The position numbers and the translations under genes are program-made. From assembly GCA_019745325.1 (NCBI GenBank), contig JAIETK010000028.1:1-50148 (forward strand): a DNA stretch of 50,148 bases, written 5' to 3'. The notes beneath the pieces are model-generated. The model made no database searches. It saw only the letters and a program-made list of their open reading frames with translations, and was not told the origin of the DNA. The stretch is from Nitrosomonas sp. Its GTDB lineage: Bacteria; Pseudomonadota; Gammaproteobacteria; Burkholderiales; Nitrosomonadaceae. Shown here one piece after another: positions 20,333 to 28,887 of the stretch (position 1 is its first letter; each line of letters opens with the position of its first letter).

Positions 20333-20423
20333 CTAACGCAGCAGATCGCAAAAACAACCAGACCGCTTTTATTCGTCTCTGCACCAACGCAATTGCATTC
20401 CGCTCGACTGCAAAATGCGTTAG
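20333..20423. repeat. 91-bp imperfect inverted repeat resembling an integron attC site
   Basis: The left end CTAACGCA (20333-20340) is the exact reverse complement of the right end TGCGTTAG (20416-20423). Inside, GCAG pairs with CTGC after a 4-nt AAAA bulge. The GCGTTAG end, length and bulged stem recall integron attC sites. However, the consensus GTTRRRY is not fully met (GTTAGAA) and I see no integrase gene in the window. It lies in the 350-bp gap between the mini-lipoprotein and the orphan gene at 20567. Confidence 0.35.
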
Positions 20424-20566
20424 AAAACCTCGCTACCGGCACGCCCATCTCAAAGAAAGCAGCATTATATCAATCCCATTCAATTGGATAATGATTCCCT
20501 TGTATATTGACTCGGTAAATCTAATAAATAAAAATGCTGTTTTTCTAATTTTAGTTGAACCGTAAC

Positions 20567-21043
20567 ATGGAACCATCACTCCAAGCCGTTGCTTTTCAAG
20601 CCGCAATCGGCCTCGTAATTGCGGTGGCAACTTCTTGGTTCACGATAAGGCTATCTCTCTCCAAGTTCCGCAAAGAACAGCTCTGGGAAAAGAAGGCGTT
20701 GGCTTATGAACGAGTGATCGACGCCATCCACAAGGCAAAAAAGTTTTCTTCAGAACATCTCGATGCGCAATATAGCGGGCGCGACCTACCCGATGAGCGT
20801 AGCGAAGAACTGCACAAACTAGCAAATGAAGCTAAAGACGAGATCAGCCGCGCTGCGGATATTGGAGGTTTTATCCTTTCGACTCAAGCGCTAGAGATCA
20901 TCAGAGAGTACGAACGGCGAAGCAGAGACACAAAACACATTGGATCTTGGTACGAGACCCTCGAATATGACTACGATGTCACCGATCATTGCCTCAAGTC
21001 ATTCATTGCCGAAGCAAAGCGCGACATCAGCGAAGTGACCTAA
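20567..21043 (+). CDS. Orphan membrane-anchored hypothetical protein
   Basis: I do not recognise a named family. The 158 residues begin with one transmembrane helix (AVAFQAAIGLVIAVATSWFT). A charged, mostly helical cytoplasmic part follows, with LSKFRKEQLWEKKALAYERV and ALEIIREYERRSRDTKH. Proteins of this design, with a WEKK-x-x-AYE-type segment after a single helix, are common among hypothetical genes of mobile cassettes. It is on the plus strand between two minus-strand paralogous mini-lipoprotein genes, its base composition is richer in GC than the flanks, and an attC-like repeat lies upstream. These suggest an acquired gene. The ATG at 20567 lacks a clear ribosome site. Confidence 0.65.
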   Translation: MEPSLQAVAFQAAIGLVIAVATSWFTIRLSLSKFRKEQLWEKKALAYERVIDAIHKAKKFSSEHLDAQYSGRDLPDERSEELHKLANEAKDEISRAADIGGFILSTQALEIIREYERRSRDTKHIGSWYETLEYDYDVTDHCLKSFIAEAKRDISEVT

Positions 21044-21222
21044 CCGCCGCTCGAGGTGATCTGTATCGGTAAGGCACGAACTGCGTCTTGAACTTCCCGT
21101 CACAATTATTAGAGCAAATACAGCCTCTGCTCAGACAAAGATCCATCTACGGTCGTTGGCAGAATCATCAAGGGGAAACACGGTAAAGCCGCTATATCAA
21201 AATGCCCCACCTTCTACTGCTG

Positions 21223-21402
21223 TCACTTGGCTGATTTCTTTTCCTTCTCCTTAGTAACCGGGTTCTGCAAGGTATAACCTTCTTCTTTCATTTTATAACC
21301 ACCGTAGGCGCCTGCGCCTGCTGCCGCAATCGTCCAGCACCCCGATAGCAATGGTAATACCACAACAAAAGTAGCTGCAATTAACAGTCGTCTGGTTCCC
21401 AT
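21223..21402 (-). CDS. Small lipoprotein, paralogue B
   Basis: This 59-residue protein (MGTRRLLIAATFVVVLP) has a lipobox LLSGC, then WTIAAAGAGAYGGYKMKEEG and a lysine-rich end (VTKEKEKKSAK). The ATG at 21402 has a strong ribosome site (GAGGGGG, 6 bp away), so I reject the longer frame to 21441. It is a diverged duplicate of the gene at 20038-20211; the two share most of their DNA sequence as well. Function is unknown. Confidence 0.8.
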   Translation of the reverse strand: MGTRRLLIAATFVVVLPLLSGCWTIAAAGAGAYGGYKMKEEGYTLQNPVTKEKEKKSAK

Positions 21403-21488
21403 GATTACCCCCTCACAAAAACGATTAATAATCTTACCCATTTTTTAAGACTGCAAATCATCGTATAAAGTTACAAACAATCGCGATA

Positions 21489-22634
21489 TCAGGAAGGCCG
21501 GGGGGGTACCTTAATCCATTCTCCCGAGCATTGTTTCACATAGGGATAATAGCCCTCCGGATTCCGGCAATAATACCAATATGCTTGTTTCTGAACCGGG
21601 GCCGGGGCAGGTCTCAAATTATCGTTGCGTTGTACGAAAGTCGGCGCCCTTACAGGTGAAGCAACCAGTGGCCCTGAAATAACTGGAGAAGCGGCAAGCA
21701 ATGCAGGATAACCCCCTAACGGATAGTAAGGTTCGAAATAACGACTTGGACCAAAACCTACGTAGTTGCTATACATTCCTACTCCGCGCCAACCACCATA
21801 AAAACCGAAACCAGGAAAAGGTGCGCCGAATCCATAATATCCAAAAGGCGCAAAGGGACTGTAATAACCAAATGGCCCAAATCCCAAACCCAGACCTAAC
21901 CCTAAGCCGAATCCTAAACCGAATCCATCATGATGGTGATGTCCCCAACCATGATGATGCCCATGTCCATCCTGATTATCCTGCACATTATTTTGATCAA
22001 CATTGACGTTATTATTTATGACAGTCCCATCTGAAGATACGCTTTGATCGGCATTATTATCTTGAGCAGACTGTTCGGTATTTGCAGATGCGGTATCTCC
22101 TGCGTCTGTCGATTCATCAGTTGCAGCCGATTCACTTGCCGGTGCAATATCTGCCGTAGGCTCGGCAAGCTCTTTCTGGAGCGGCTCTTGAGCAGATTCA
22201 TCACTTCCCGATATCGAATTATCACCCTGAACCGGATCACTTTCCGTAGAAAGATCATTGGATTGGTCAATTCCATCAACCTGCTCGAACTCATTAAACT
22301 GTGATGGATCATCGGCCGCTCCGAAATCATCCGGTTGTTCAAAATCGTTATCCTGATAAAAAGCATCGCCTTGGTCATAACCACTCTGGTCAGAGTAATC
22401 ATAATCAGAATACCCTCCCCCATCGTAACTATCGCCATAATCACCGTTAAAGTCGGATTCATAGCCACCAAAATCTCCGCCGAAGTCTCCAGCATCGAAT
22501 CCACCGCCATCAAAACCGCCTCCATCAAAACCACCGCCGTCAAAACCTCCACCGTCACCTTCCGCCACTGCGTGGTTTGTCAAAAATAACCCGCAGAGCA
22601 CAGCGGCCAAACATGCTAACTTGAACTTTTTCAT
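21489..22634 (-). CDS. Secreted Gly/Asp- and His-rich repeat protein
   Basis: I do not recognise a function. The 381 residues begin with a signal peptide (MKKFKLACLAAVLCGLFLTNHAVA) behind a clear ribosome site (GAGGT). The mature part starts with tandem GGGFD repeats (four copies). It continues with an acidic Asp/Gln/Ser-rich stretch, a His-rich patch (HGHHHGWGHHHHDG), a GLGLGLGLGFG track and an aromatic Gly-rich part. The end, YWYYCRNPEGYYPYVKQCSG, is a two-cysteine motif found at the C-terminus of many unrelated secreted proteobacterial proteins. The His patch could bind metal ions and the acidic region calcium, but both are inferences. It is divergent from glmS. Confidence 0.8.
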   Translation of the reverse strand: MKKFKLACLAAVLCGLFLTNHAVAEGDGGGFDGGGFDGGGFDGGGFDAGDFGGDFGGYESDFNGDYGDSYDGGGYSDYDYSDQSGYDQGDAFYQDNDFEQPDDFGAADDPSQFNEFEQVDGIDQSNDLSTESDPVQGDNSISGSDESAQEPLQKELAEPTADIAPASESAATDESTDAGDTASANTEQSAQDNNADQSVSSDGTVINNNVNVDQNNVQDNQDGHGHHHGWGHHHHDGFGLGFGLGLGLGLGFGPFGYYSPFAPFGYYGFGAPFPGFGFYGGWRGVGMYSNYVGFGPSRYFEPYYPLGGYPALLAASPVISGPLVASPVRAPTFVQRNDNLRPAPAPVQKQAYWYYCRNPEGYYPYVKQCSGEWIKVPPRPS

Positions 22635-23053
22635 GTCAACCTCAGTATAAAAATTGTAGTCCCCAATCATCCGGGTTTCTATTGACAGCTACAGTTGCCG
22701 CATAATTGTCTCTCAATAAGAACCACGCCATCTTTGCAATAATGTTAAGAAAAAAACTCTGAACGAATACTGAATAATATACTGCGATTGATTTGGTAAA
22801 ATAGGATTCAGTATTCGTTTCTCAATATTGTTTTCTACAATTTTTTCCAGAATTCATCTTGTTTACTGCTCAATACCCAAAATATTTCCTAACTATTCAA
22901 AGCACATGTGAGATTTCTTGCAATTCAATAATTTCCCTCAGTCTTTTTCAATAAAACTGAATGACACATGCAATATTGATCGGATAATTAAGCAGCGTAT
23001 TGAAATATAATGGTTATTGTGACTATTGATCGAACTAAGGAGAAAATTCTTAT
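22635..23053. other. Divergent intergenic region upstream of glmS
   Basis: About 420 AT-rich bases contain no gene I can support. They hold the 14-bp inverted repeat at 22762-22819 and a TATAAT at 23006-23011, 42 bp before glmS, which is a plausible -10 box without an obvious -35 box. The ribosome site AAGGAG is at 23037-23042. Confidence 0.5.
22762..22819. repeat. Perfect 14-bp inverted repeat with 30-nt loop
   Basis: AACGAATACTGAAT (22762-22775) is exactly matched by its reverse complement at 22806-22819. The long perfect arms could form a stable hairpin or a large operator between the two divergent promoters. No T tract follows directly on either strand, so a simple terminator is less likely. 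Confidence 0.7.
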
Positions 23054-24901
23054 ATGTGTGGAATTATTGGCGCAATCGCTAAAGCAAATGTAGTTCCGGT
23101 TCTGCTGGAAGGCTTGCAACGTCTCGAATACCGGGGCTACGATTCCGCCGGGCTTGTATTTACCGATTACGGTTTAAAAAGATTACGCACCGCCGGTCGG
23201 GTCAATCAGCTCTGTAAGCTAGTGGAACAGGAAAAAGCACAAGGATTTTCTGGTATTGCCCACACACGATGGGCTACACACGGAAAACCCTCTGAGCAAA
23301 ACGCGCACCCACATTTTTCAGGAGGTGAATCTCGTATAGCCGTTGTGCATAATGGGATCATAGAGAATCATGAAAGCATTCGCACTTTCCTTAAGAATCA
23401 TGGTTATCATTTTTCATCAGAAACCGATTCCGAAGTAATCGCACATCTCATTGCTTTTAAGCTAATAGAAATACACGATTTTTTTAAAGCAGTCTGCTTG
23501 TCGGTTGCGGAATTGCAAGGGGCTTATGCCATCGCGGTTATGGAGGAAGCACATCCGGAACGCATCATCGTTGCACGCCATGGCGCACCATTAATCCTTG
23601 GAATCGGAGAAAACGGCAATTATGTCGCATCGGACGTGTCTGCGTTGCTGCAAGTAACACGCAATGTAATTTATCTTGAAGAAGGCGATATCGCCGAAAT
23701 CAGCAATCGCAGTTTCCATATTGTAAATTGCCTGAACAATCAATTTGGAGAGCCGGTGAACCGCGCCGTCCATGAGTCGCGTCTATCCAAGGAAGAATTC
23801 GGGTTAGGTTCATACGCGCACTACATGCAAAAAGAAATTTTTGAGCAACCTAGCGCGGTTGCAAACACCTTGGAAATGGTATCGAGCACCCGTTCTATCA
23901 CACCGAATTTATTCGGTAGCGACGCGGAAACAATTTTTAATAATACCCGGCAAATTTTGATATTAGCGTGCGGCACCAGTTATCACGCCGGACTAGTCGC
24001 TCGATACTGGCTGGAAAAAGTCGCCGGGATGCCCTGCACTGTAGAAATCGCCAGCGAATACCGCTACCGCAATCCGGTTGCGGATCCAGCAACGCTGGTC
24101 GTCGCCATCTCGCAATCCGGTGAAACCGCGGACACATTGGCTGCCCTCGACTATGCCAAAAAACTCGGTCACACTTATAGCCTGGCAATATGCAACGTAC
24201 CGGAAAGCGCATTGATCCGCCAAGTCGACTTACGTTTCCTGACCCGGGCGGGTCCGGAAATCGGCGTCGCTTCGACTAAGGCATTCACGACACAACTTGC
24301 CTCGCTATTGTTGCTCACCGTTACACTGGCAAAAATGCGGCATAAACTGTCCGCTGTCGAAGAACACCAATTGATCATGACCATGCGCCATTTACCCAAT
24401 GCATTGCAGCAAGCACTAAAAGTAGAACCGGAAGTCAAGCTTTGGGCACAGAGCTTCGCGCAGAAACGTCACGCGCTTTTTCTGGGGCGCGGCGTGCATT
24501 ATCCGATCGCAATGGAAGGCGCGCTCAAGCTCAAAGAGATTTCGTATATCCATGCCGAAGCTTATGCAGCCGGGGAACTCAAACACGGACCGCTCGCATT
24601 AGTCGACAATGAGATGCCGGTGGTCGCCATCGCGCCGAATAATCAATTGCTCGGCAAACTAAAATCGAACTTGCAGGAAGTACAAGCACGCGGTGGCGAA
24701 TTGTATGTATTTGCAGATGCGGATTCGCAAATTACACCCAGCGATCATCTTCATGTCATCCGTTTGACCGAATATGCCGGGCTGCTGAGCCCGATTCTGC
24801 ATACCATCCCGTTACAATTACTGGCGTATCATGTTGCCCTCGTGAAAGGCACGGATGTCGATAAACCCAGAAATCTGGCTAAAGCGGTGACAGTTGAATA
24901 A
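23054..24901 (+). CDS. glmS: Glutamine-fructose-6-phosphate aminotransferase (isomerizing)
   Basis: This enzyme makes glucosamine 6-phosphate from fructose 6-phosphate and glutamine, the first step to UDP-GlcNAc for peptidoglycan and lipopolysaccharide. It has 615 aa. The N-terminal glutaminase domain starts MCGIIGAI with catalytic Cys2 and contains RLEYRGYDSAG and GIAHTRWATHGKPSE. Two sugar-isomerase domains follow (ILACGTSYHAGLVARYWLE with ISQSGETADT, then ALFLGRGVHYPIAMEGALKL). The C-terminus DKPRNLAKAVTVE is the conserved sugar-binding end. Confidence 0.98.
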   Translation: MCGIIGAIAKANVVPVLLEGLQRLEYRGYDSAGLVFTDYGLKRLRTAGRVNQLCKLVEQEKAQGFSGIAHTRWATHGKPSEQNAHPHFSGGESRIAVVHNGIIENHESIRTFLKNHGYHFSSETDSEVIAHLIAFKLIEIHDFFKAVCLSVAELQGAYAIAVMEEAHPERIIVARHGAPLILGIGENGNYVASDVSALLQVTRNVIYLEEGDIAEISNRSFHIVNCLNNQFGEPVNRAVHESRLSKEEFGLGSYAHYMQKEIFEQPSAVANTLEMVSSTRSITPNLFGSDAETIFNNTRQILILACGTSYHAGLVARYWLEKVAGMPCTVEIASEYRYRNPVADPATLVVAISQSGETADTLAALDYAKKLGHTYSLAICNVPESALIRQVDLRFLTRAGPEIGVASTKAFTTQLASLLLLTVTLAKMRHKLSAVEEHQLIMTMRHLPNALQQALKVEPEVKLWAQSFAQKRHALFLGRGVHYPIAMEGALKLKEISYIHAEAYAAGELKHGPLALVDNEMPVVAIAPNNQLLGKLKSNLQEVQARGGELYVFADADSQITPSDHLHVIRLTEYAGLLSPILHTIPLQLLAYHVALVKGTDVDKPRNLAKAVTVE

Positions 24902-24918
24902 ATGAATCGCGAAAAATT

Positions 24919-26412
24919 TCAATGACTTTTAAGCTGCTCAATCACCAACTGGCGAATATCGGTATTGTTCCCCACATTTACAATTACAAAATCCGGTGTT
25001 CCCGGTTTCAGGTAATCCAGGCCGCGTTCTCTCCCGGAAGCGAGAAAATCGTTAATAGCGAGCCGGTAAGTTTTCTTCGGATCCAGTACAGTATCATTGA
25101 TTTTCCACACGCCATCCACCCGCCGGGTGTTGACGGACTGCAGAAAACCGCCAGAGCCGGTATTGGCAATACCCTGATTCAGTACCTTCAGCAGTAATTC
25201 ACCTTTAATCTCGGCCAGTTGGACTTTTCCGCCGAACGGCAGCACGCGGATGATATCGTACACAGTGATTTGTCCTGGAGGCAACACATCATCGATGCGA
25301 ATCGAACCACTGTTATAGAGTGACAGATCGGCTTCCGGATATGGCCGCAGCAAGCTTTTTGCGATCAATTCGGTCAGGTTGGTCTTGCGGGTACGCACGT
25401 TCGATTCCAGTCCGTCCAGGGCTTCCGAAGTATTCGTGATCACAGCCTCGGGTTCAAAACCTTGTTGCCGGAATGCATCGAAAGCGATAGCCATCCATTT
25501 ATCGACTACAGTCTTCACAGCAACATCTTCCGCCAGGCTGTCGTTGATTGGAACGAACGTGGGTTTGACTTCGGTTTTACCGGTTTGTGGATCAAAGTGA
25601 AGATCGACGACGTAAACGGAACGAACGTTAGCGTCTCCCTTCAACAATGGCGTGAAATTACCGCGCCAGTTTTGATAATTGACGTGTTCATGTCCGCCAA
25701 GCAGCAACCCGATTTGTGGAAATTTCTCCAGCAATTCAATATCATCAGCGATGGCTTGGTGCGTTAACGCGATAATGAAATCCGCCTGACCGCTGAGTTG
25801 CACAATCTGTTCGTTAGCCGCTGTCAGCGAATCGGAATAACGGACATACCCCGGTTGATTGGCTGGCAGTGTCAATCCAAACATGCCAATTCTGAAAGTT
25901 TTCCCGCTTTTTTTATCGACGACAGGAATCACTAGATGTTGTTTCACACCCGCATAGGGCTGGCCATCGGCAGCAAACACATTGCTTGAAACCCATGTAA
26001 ATTGGGCTTCTTGCAAGCGTTGAAAGAATTGCTGTTCTTTGAGATCGAATTCATGATTGCCAAAGGTGGCGTAGTCGAGCGCAAAGTGATTCAGTACATC
26101 GACCATCTGCCGTCCAGCCAACTGCTCGCCTTGATACTGGGCCGTACCGATCGCCGAGGGACTGAACAGATCGCCACCCAGTGTCGTGATGGTATTCGGA
26201 TTCCGCGCCAGCAATTGCTTGTGTAGTGTCGCAACCCGGGCGATACCGCCTTCCTTGCCACCGCTGACCGGTGTAATTTCGTAAATATCGTTAAAATGCA
26301 AAATGGTGACATGGATCCTGCCATCATCAATATGCGCCGGAGATGTCGCAACGCAGGCTGTCAACGCAGCAACAAGAATTACAGATAACCAGCCGGTAAA
26401 AATTTTTCTCAT
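24919..26412 (-). CDS. UshA-like 5'-nucleotidase/metallophosphoesterase lipoprotein
   Basis: This 497-residue protein is predicted to hydrolyse nucleotides or related phosphate esters outside the inner membrane. It has a lipoprotein signal (LVAALTAC). The calcineurin-like metallophosphatase domain has HFNDIYEI, GGDLFSPSAIG, GNHEFD, ALTHQA and LLGGHEHV as metal-ligand motifs. The C-terminal 5'-nucleotidase domain has YNSGSIR and GSGGFLQ with FLASGRERG. I choose the ATG at 26412; an upstream in-frame TTG at 26424 adds four residues. It is convergent with glmS and divergent from the dihaem cytochrome gene. Confidence 0.9.
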   Translation of the reverse strand: MRKIFTGWLSVILVAALTACVATSPAHIDDGRIHVTILHFNDIYEITPVSGGKEGGIARVATLHKQLLARNPNTITTLGGDLFSPSAIGTAQYQGEQLAGRQMVDVLNHFALDYATFGNHEFDLKEQQFFQRLQEAQFTWVSSNVFAADGQPYAGVKQHLVIPVVDKKSGKTFRIGMFGLTLPANQPGYVRYSDSLTAANEQIVQLSGQADFIIALTHQAIADDIELLEKFPQIGLLLGGHEHVNYQNWRGNFTPLLKGDANVRSVYVVDLHFDPQTGKTEVKPTFVPINDSLAEDVAVKTVVDKWMAIAFDAFRQQGFEPEAVITNTSEALDGLESNVRTRKTNLTELIAKSLLRPYPEADLSLYNSGSIRIDDVLPPGQITVYDIIRVLPFGGKVQLAEIKGELLLKVLNQGIANTGSGGFLQSVNTRRVDGVWKINDTVLDPKKTYRLAINDFLASGRERGLDYLKPGTPDFVIVNVGNNTDIRQLVIEQLKSH

Positions 26413-26791
26413 GGCAATTTTCAATTCCTATTGAATTTTAAGTATTTATCAATCACTGAACTATTATTGAATGATCCGGAATTTTATTCCAGTGATCGTT
26501 CTATATAACTGTCACTCCCTATGGCGGTACCCAGTCATTTCGCCGGGTATGCGAGTTTTGCTGTCATCCATAGCGATTTCTGAATATAATCCAAGGCTGA
26601 TGCTGCTTATAGAGGATAATACACTCCATCAAAATTATAAGTTACAGGCGGGTCTCAAGTAAGGATAATCCAGAAGCAAGTAATGATTGGAACTGAAAAA
26701 TAGCCTCAGGCAAAACTTCTTCACTGTCATGCCTCTATTTCAGGTTCCGGCCATACCAGTTCAACAAATTCTAGTTAAAAGGGGAATCAAC
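26413..26791. other. Intergenic region upstream of the dihaem cytochrome gene
   Basis: This 380-bp AT-rich divergent region contains no supported gene. TATAAT at 26585-26590 could be a -10 element toward the plus-strand cytochrome gene, but the -35 position is weak. The short frame at 26471-26662 has no features of a real protein. Confidence 0.4.
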
Positions 26792-28843
26792 GTGGAACAA
26801 TCATTTGTATCGTCATATCAGCGGTTTCTATCCTTTATTTCAGCTTTGTTCCTATTATTCGGAATATCTTCCTGTTCACTGATTCCGGAAACCGACCCTG
26901 ATCGTGGCGCAACCACGGTCCAACAAGATCCGTTCGGCGACAGTTATACAACTGTCAAATATCTGGATCAAGGTTGGGATATTTCTGACAGTCTATGGTT
27001 TTATACCACAACCCAAGGATCCAACCTGATGCCTTATGATTTCTTCATGGTATTGGAAAAAACGGGAGAATCCGAGCTGTTCCGTTCCAACGAGAACATG
27101 AATGCCTATCGCTACCTGCCGCAAAAAGCCACATCCTACAATCCGGATGCGTTACCGGTCGGCTGGGTCAAGGACGACTATAAGGGTCAGCAATACGTAG
27201 GCCTCACCTGCGCAGCTTGCCATACCGGTCAGGTAAACTATAACGGTGTCGGTATCCGGATCGATGGCGGCCCAGCCAACGCCGATATGGAAGAAATCAT
27301 GATCGGTCTCTCAAAAGCGCTGAAATACACGCGTGAAAATGAGGAAGCAAAAGCCCGGTTTGTCAAAAATGTACTGGCACGCGGTAATTACAAATCCGAA
27401 ACGGAAGTGCTGGGTGATCTGGCGAAATATGAACAGCGTCTCACCAACTATACCATCATCAATCGCAGCCCGACCCCTTATGGTTATGCCCGGCTGGATG
27501 CATTCGGACGGATTTATAACCGGGTTCTTGAGCATCTCATCAACGAAAGAGAACTCAGGGATTTATTGCGCGACCGTAAAATCATGCGCGACAAAGGCAT
27601 GAGCGATGAAGAACTCGACCAAATCATGGCCGATCTGGACAAAATTCCCACCGGTGATCAACGCGACCGGGTGGTGGAACGGTTGACCCAGAATTTGACA
27701 AAATGGCAGTTGGGAAGACTGCGGAAAGCAATCTATAACCCAGCCGATGCGCCTGTCAGCTATCCGTTCTTATGGGATATTCCGCAACACGATTACGTAC
27801 AATGGAACGGTTTGGCAGCCAACGCCGGACTAGGTCCGGTAGGACGGAATACCGGTGAGGTAATCGGTGTGTTCGGCACGTTGGATTGGAATGAAGAGAA
27901 GGGAATGACGATTTCCACTTTGATCGGCGGACAAAATACCCGCACCAAGATCAGTTTCGATTCTTCCGTGAACGTTCACAATCTGCGCGAGATCGAATCG
28001 CACTTGCAAAAGCTGCAATCCCCTAAATGGCCGGAAGATATTCTCGGCGCCATAGACCGGCAACGTGCTTCGCGCGGCCAATCGTTGTTCAACGAATACT
28101 GTGCCAGCTGCCATGCCAACATCGTGCGTGATGACCCGGATCGCCGGGTAATTGCCATCATGTCCAGAGTCAGCGATATCGGGACGGATCCGGTCATGGC
28201 CGAAAACAGTTTCAACCGTACCGGTTATTCCGGCATCTTGCGCAACCAATATGTCGATGTCGGTGTGGGCAGTATTTTATTGGATCAAAAAGCGCCGGTT
28301 GCAGCGTTGTTGACCAAAGCAACGTTGAATGTGGTCGCCACACCGGACCCCGACAAATTATTCTTCCAGCGCTGGGGGGATTGGATTGTGGATATTGGAA
28401 AGGCATTCTTTCACAATGAAATCAAGTCATCGATCAAGCATGGCAACTACGATCCGGATACCACGGCAAAACCGCTGGCTTCGCTGAATGCTTATAAAGC
28501 ACGGTCATTGAACGGCATTTGGGCAACGGCGCCTTATCTTCATAACGGTTCTGTTCCGACTCTGTATGATCTGTTATTACCCAAAAAACAAGAAGGCGAT
28601 CCGGAAGACGGCGAATACCGCCCGGATCAATTTGAAGTGGGTTCGAGAGAATTCGATCCCGGCAAAGTAGGCCTTAAAAGCAGCGGATACGAAGGCTTTA
28701 CTTTCGATACCAGTTTGAAAGGCAACAGTAACGCAGGCCACGAATATACCACCGGAAAAACGGCGCAACTCAACGGAAAAATTCTGAAACCGCTCACCAA
28801 GGAAGAGCGGCTGGATTTGCTGGAATATCTGAAGACTCTTTAA
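26792..28843 (+). CDS. Dihaem c-type cytochrome of the RoxA/MauG/cytochrome c peroxidase type
   Basis: This 683-residue protein is predicted to be exported, with a lipobox-like GISSC after a hydrophobic stretch. It carries two haem c sites: CAACH at residues 140-144 and CASCH at 437-441. The spacing of about 300 residues and the early segment LWFYTTTQGSNLMPYDFF recall the RoxA-type rubber oxygenases and related MauG/CcpA dihaem enzymes. The C-terminal part carries the usual LNGIWATAPYLHNGSVPTL motif of the di-haem peroxidase family. I use GTG at 26792 because AAAAGGGG lies 6 bp before it; the frame opens at 26687. Substrate unknown. It lies 44 bp before a cytochrome P450, so the two probably act together. 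Confidence 0.78.
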   Translation: MEQSFVSSYQRFLSFISALFLLFGISSCSLIPETDPDRGATTVQQDPFGDSYTTVKYLDQGWDISDSLWFYTTTQGSNLMPYDFFMVLEKTGESELFRSNENMNAYRYLPQKATSYNPDALPVGWVKDDYKGQQYVGLTCAACHTGQVNYNGVGIRIDGGPANADMEEIMIGLSKALKYTRENEEAKARFVKNVLARGNYKSETEVLGDLAKYEQRLTNYTIINRSPTPYGYARLDAFGRIYNRVLEHLINERELRDLLRDRKIMRDKGMSDEELDQIMADLDKIPTGDQRDRVVERLTQNLTKWQLGRLRKAIYNPADAPVSYPFLWDIPQHDYVQWNGLAANAGLGPVGRNTGEVIGVFGTLDWNEEKGMTISTLIGGQNTRTKISFDSSVNVHNLREIESHLQKLQSPKWPEDILGAIDRQRASRGQSLFNEYCASCHANIVRDDPDRRVIAIMSRVSDIGTDPVMAENSFNRTGYSGILRNQYVDVGVGSILLDQKAPVAALLTKATLNVVATPDPDKLFFQRWGDWIVDIGKAFFHNEIKSSIKHGNYDPDTTAKPLASLNAYKARSLNGIWATAPYLHNGSVPTLYDLLLPKKQEGDPEDGEYRPDQFEVGSREFDPGKVGLKSSGYEGFTFDTSLKGNSNAGHEYTTGKTAQLNGKILKPLTKEERLDLLEYLKTL

Positions 28844-28887
28844 TTGCAATGATTGGTCATGAATTATAAAGAACAGGGAGGAATAAA

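Noticed and set aside
20433..20630. 65-codon minus-strand frame between the attC-like repeat and the orphan gene
   Set aside because: It overlaps the start of the orphan gene, and its composition is not protein-like.
26471..26662. 63-codon frame upstream of the dihaem cytochrome
   Set aside because: No ribosome site, no signal and no plausible protein pattern; it lies in an AT-rich promoter-type region.
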